Shown: positions 4,394-6,469 of the stretch, in pieces
Numbering within the stretch: the first letter of the stretch is position 1
How the letters are laid out: the number at the start of each line of letters is the position of its first letter
DNA from: JBMNUM01 sp050946275
GTDB taxonomy: Bacteria; Actinomycetota; Coriobacteriia; Coriobacteriales; CADBOM01
Direction of reading: 5' to 3'
DNA: 6,469 nt
Assembly (NCBI GenBank): GCA_050946275.1
Contig: JBMNUM010000039.1
Coordinates: forward strand, 1 to 6,469
Notes under the pieces: generated by a model
What the model saw: only the letters and a program-made list of their open reading frames with translations
Database searches by the model: none
What the model was told of the DNA's origin: nothing
Program-made: the position numbers and the translations under genes

Positions 4394-5995
4394 ATGACGA
4401 AACCCAAGCCGAGGCCGGCTACTGCGGCCGATGCCGTGCGCGAGGCACTTGCGCGCGAGCAGGGCAAACGCGCTGACGGGCTCAAGCCCATCGAGATCGT
4501 GAAGGTCGCCATCAGCGCCTATCAGTCGCATGTCGGTTCGGCCGCCGATGGCGGGGGAGAGCCGGCCTCCAAGTCCGACGCCGCGGCCCCGACCGTCGCC
4601 GTTGAGTCGGCCGACCGCATCGGCCTTCGTCGTGGCAAGCAGTCGACCGTCGACGCGCTGCTCTTCAACGCCAACTACTGGCTCGCCGCCTACGAGGACC
4701 GCATCATCGCGGCGTGCCCCACGAACGACGACGCCCGCGCGTGCCTCAAGGCCATCGCCGTCTGGAACAACCATGCGCTCAAGCTCAACACGCTCGACGC
4801 CGACGAGGTCGTCGAGACCTTCGAGCGCTTCTGCCCGCCCTTCGCCGCCAACAACCGGCGCGGCTCCGTGCGGGGCGGCGCAGGGAGCACCCCGGCCGAT
4901 GTCCCCGCCAGCCTTGCGCCCGCATCTGGCAAAGGTCCTGTGCCCGATTTCGTCCGCGTCGCCCGCGCCATCGCCGAGCGCATCGCGCCCACCGATCCCG
5001 ACCGCGCCGATGCGCTTCTCGCCATCGTTGACGACCTCGAGGCCGAGGCTCGCTGCTACGAGGCCCATGGTGCCACCGGCCCGGTCGACGCGCTCTACGA
5101 CATCCTGCCCGCGTGGTGCCTGCAGGACCGCATCCCGCTCGTCCGCGGCAGCTGGTGGGACGACTGCGACGTCATGGCGGTCATCGTCGCCGCGATGGCC
5201 GAGCGCTTCTCGCAGCTCGGATCCGGCGAGGTCGCGTGCGGTTACTTCGTCGACTCCTGCAACGAGGCGGTCGATGCCTACCAGCGCGACATCAGCGCGG
5301 ATGACGAGCGCTTCTCGAACATCGACATCCCCACACTCGTCGACCTGGTGCACGAGGCGCGCGAGGCCAACAACAACTCCGAGGAGGATGGCTACGGCGC
5401 GAGCCTGCCCGAGTGGCTCATCGCCAAGGAGCAGCTCGTCTGGAACATCCTCGTCTGTGCCGTCTACGGTCCGCAGATCGCGCGCCCGCGCCTGGGCGAC
5501 TCGTTCGACCTGTTGCTAGACGGCGACATGTTCGCCGGACCCAGCGTCATAACCGAGCTCGCGCAGCGTGCCTACGCGAGGTATCTCTCCACGCGCCGCG
5601 CCGACGGGGTCGATCCGGGCTTCGGGGACTTCGCCGCCCAGCCCGAGAGCCTGCGCCGCTCCGGCCTCGCGCGCATGGAGGACCTCTTCAACGGCCGCCT
5701 CGGCGTGCTCGGCTACCATCTCTCGGCCATCGACGCGTGCTATCCCGGGCAGCGCATCGAGGCGTTCACCCAAAGCGAGGTGGAGGTGCTCGCCATCCTC
5801 GAGCATCGCCGCTGGCTCGCCGAGCGCACCGACGGCGGCTGGGTGCACGGCCCCGTCAAGGACGTCGAGGCCAAGGTCAGTCCGTATCTCGTGCCCTGGG
5901 AGGAACTGCCGGACCGCGTGCGCGAGTGGAACCGCTCCACCGCCCGTGACATCCCCGCGCTTCTCGCTTCGGCCGGTTTCGCCATCACCCGCTAG
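4394..5995 (+). CDS. RyR-domain-containing protein with uncharacterised N-terminal region
   Basis: A 533-residue, soluble-looking protein with no signal peptide or membrane helix. The C-terminal 72 residues (about 462-533) match the RyR domain first seen in ryanodine receptors: EHRRW (470-474), GGWVHGP (481-487), then LVPWEELPDRV (499-509) and DIPALLASAGF at the end. In bacteria this small helical domain is thought to bind a ligand and is found in conflict and signalling proteins; the ligand is not known. Residues 84-150 form a segment rich in Trp/Tyr (NANYWLAAYEDRII, VWNNHALKLN), and about 185-450 is mostly helical with WCLQDRIPLV and SWWDDCDV near 241-260. I do not recognise these parts. 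Low-complexity Ala/Gly/Pro-rich stretches (about 49-75 and 152-183) separate the domains. It lies 103 bases after the toxin gene beyond palindrome D, so it is probably a separate unit. Its G+C is clearly higher than that of the TIR gene. A sensor or effector role linked to the TIR protein is a guess from position. Confidence 0.82.
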   Translation: MTKPKPRPATAADAVREALAREQGKRADGLKPIEIVKVAISAYQSHVGSAADGGGEPASKSDAAAPTVAVESADRIGLRRGKQSTVDALLFNANYWLAAYEDRIIAACPTNDDARACLKAIAVWNNHALKLNTLDADEVVETFERFCPPFAANNRRGSVRGGAGSTPADVPASLAPASGKGPVPDFVRVARAIAERIAPTDPDRADALLAIVDDLEAEARCYEAHGATGPVDALYDILPAWCLQDRIPLVRGSWWDDCDVMAVIVAAMAERFSQLGSGEVACGYFVDSCNEAVDAYQRDISADDERFSNIDIPTLVDLVHEAREANNNSEEDGYGASLPEWLIAKEQLVWNILVCAVYGPQIARPRLGDSFDLLLDGDMFAGPSVITELAQRAYARYLSTRRADGVDPGFGDFAAQPESLRRSGLARMEDLFNGRLGVLGYHLSAIDACYPGQRIEAFTQSEVEVLAILEHRRWLAERTDGGWVHGPVKDVEAKVSPYLVPWEELPDRVREWNRSTARDIPALLASAGFAITR

Positions 5996-6018
5996 CCTGG
6001 CAACGGGGATGCATCGTC

Positions 6019-6040
6019 CCGCCGCCGTCCGAGGCGGCGG
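6019..6040. terminator. GC hairpin between convergent genes
   Basis: CCGCCGCC (6019-6026) and GGCGGCGG (6033-6040) form an 8-bp all-GC stem with a 6-base loop. It sits in the 53-base gap between the convergent RyR and flavodoxin genes, where one hairpin could serve both. Neither side has a T-run, so intrinsic termination is not certain. Confidence 0.55.
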
Positions 6041-6048
6041 CTCGGCCC

Positions 6049-6469
6049 CTACGCCATCTCGGCCAGCTCACAGAGCTTCGCATTCGTCGCATGCATCCTG
6101 AAGACCTGGCCCTCCTTGATGACCGTGTCGTCGGCTACGCTCGGCCTCAGGTTCGCCACCGCCTCGCCGAAGCCGCTGCCGCCGGATGTGGCGAAGAGCA
6201 CGATGGTCGCGCCCGACAGGTCGTACTTCTCGAGGAAGGTGTTGACGATGGTCGGCGCGATGTACCACCAGATGGGGAAGCCGAGGTAGATGACGTCGTA
6301 ATCGCCCGCGTGGGCATCCGTCTCCTTGATTGCCGGACGCGATGTCGGGTCGCTCATCTCGATCGAGCTCCGCGACCCGCTGTCATTCCAGTTCAGGTCC
6401 GGCTTGGTGTACGGCACGGCCGGCTCGATCTCGTAGAGGTCGGCGCCGGCGACCTCGGCCAGCCGCTCC
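6049..6469 (-). CDS. Flavodoxin-family protein (5' partial)
   Basis: The minus-strand frame ends at TAG (6049-6051) and stays open to the window edge, so the N-terminus with the FMN-phosphate loop is missing. The GTG at 6417 is internal, because the residues before it (ERLAEVAGADLYEIEPAVPYT) are typical flavodoxin sequence: the helix after the phosphate loop and the second strand. Then come YDVIYLGFPIWWYIAPTIV, which forms the third strand and one wall of the flavin pocket with its Trp pair, and IVLFATSGGSGFGEAV, the second flavin-contact loop. The pattern fits short-chain flavodoxins of the Flavodoxin_4 type common in anaerobic gut bacteria: cytoplasmic FMN proteins that carry electrons or reduce small substrates. 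The physiological partner cannot be told. It reads toward the RyR gene and looks like an ordinary housekeeping neighbour, not part of the island. Confidence 0.9.
   Translation of the reverse strand, partial: ERLAEVAGADLYEIEPAVPYTKPDLNWNDSGSRSSIEMSDPTSRPAIKETDAHAGDYDVIYLGFPIWWYIAPTIVNTFLEKYDLSGATIVLFATSGGSGFGEAVANLRPSVADDTVIKEGQVFRMHATNAKLCELAEMA

Noticed and set aside
4355..5353. Long minus-strand open frame of 332 codons opposite the RyR gene
   Set aside because: It is antisense to a clear RyR-domain gene with a perfect ribosome site; the product is Gly/Val/Asp/Arg-rich without a domain, as expected for the complementary strand of G+C-rich coding DNA.
4530..5519. Plus-strand frame of 329 codons inside the RyR gene
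   Set aside because: The product is almost only Ser, Arg, Pro, Thr and Ala, the signature of an out-of-frame read through G+C-rich sequence.
6049..6417. GTG at 6417 as start of the flavodoxin
   Set aside because: The frame continues upstream with recognisable flavodoxin sequence to the window edge, so the true start is outside.

Overview
The window is G+C-rich DNA from what looks like a Gram-positive actinobacterium, most plausibly a gut or oral Coriobacteriia member (Collinsella, Olsenella or Eggerthella-like). This placement is an inference. It rests on the codon bias, a large Cna-B/FctA-type surface adhesin with a sortase-like C-terminus, a leaderless promoter-start arrangement, and dispersed GAGTC-type palindromes of a kind I associate with that class. 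No rRNA or other taxonomic marker is present.

Layout from left to right. (1) The 3' end of a cell-wall-anchored surface protein with FctA-like and Cna-B isopeptide domains (to 1139), followed by a strong intrinsic terminator. (2) A 284-base intergenic region (1140-1423) that contains no convincing gene but is dense in hairpins: two copies of a GAGTC palindrome, a GC hairpin terminator, and a 13-bp inverted repeat. (3) A 734-residue zinc ribbon / TIR / transmembrane / beta-propeller protein (1424-3628) that appears to be made from a leaderless mRNA. (4) A Phd/YefM antitoxin and RelE/ParE toxin pair (3726-4290) with a paired operator-like sequence over its promoter. (5) A 533-residue protein with a C-terminal RyR domain and an unrecognised N-terminal region (4394-5995). 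(6) A convergent flavodoxin-family gene on the minus strand, truncated by the window edge (6049-6469).

How the genes may work together: the TIR protein, the toxin-antitoxin pair and the RyR-domain protein sit side by side between two ordinary genes and look like a small defence or stress island. The TIR domain keeps the W-x-x-x-E motif that carries the catalytic glutamate of NAD-cleaving TIRs. Charge distribution around its single membrane segment suggests a cytoplasmic TIR and an outward-facing propeller, the same broad topology as an animal Toll-like receptor. The RyR domain is an inferred ligand-binding module, so a TIR-made NAD derivative sensed by the RyR protein is an attractive but untested idea.

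The most distinctive non-coding signal is a family of four related palindromes (core ATGAGTC ... GGACAGTCC ... GACTCAT). Three of them abut or overlap the stop codon of the preceding gene, and together they bracket the TIR gene and the toxin-antitoxin pair.
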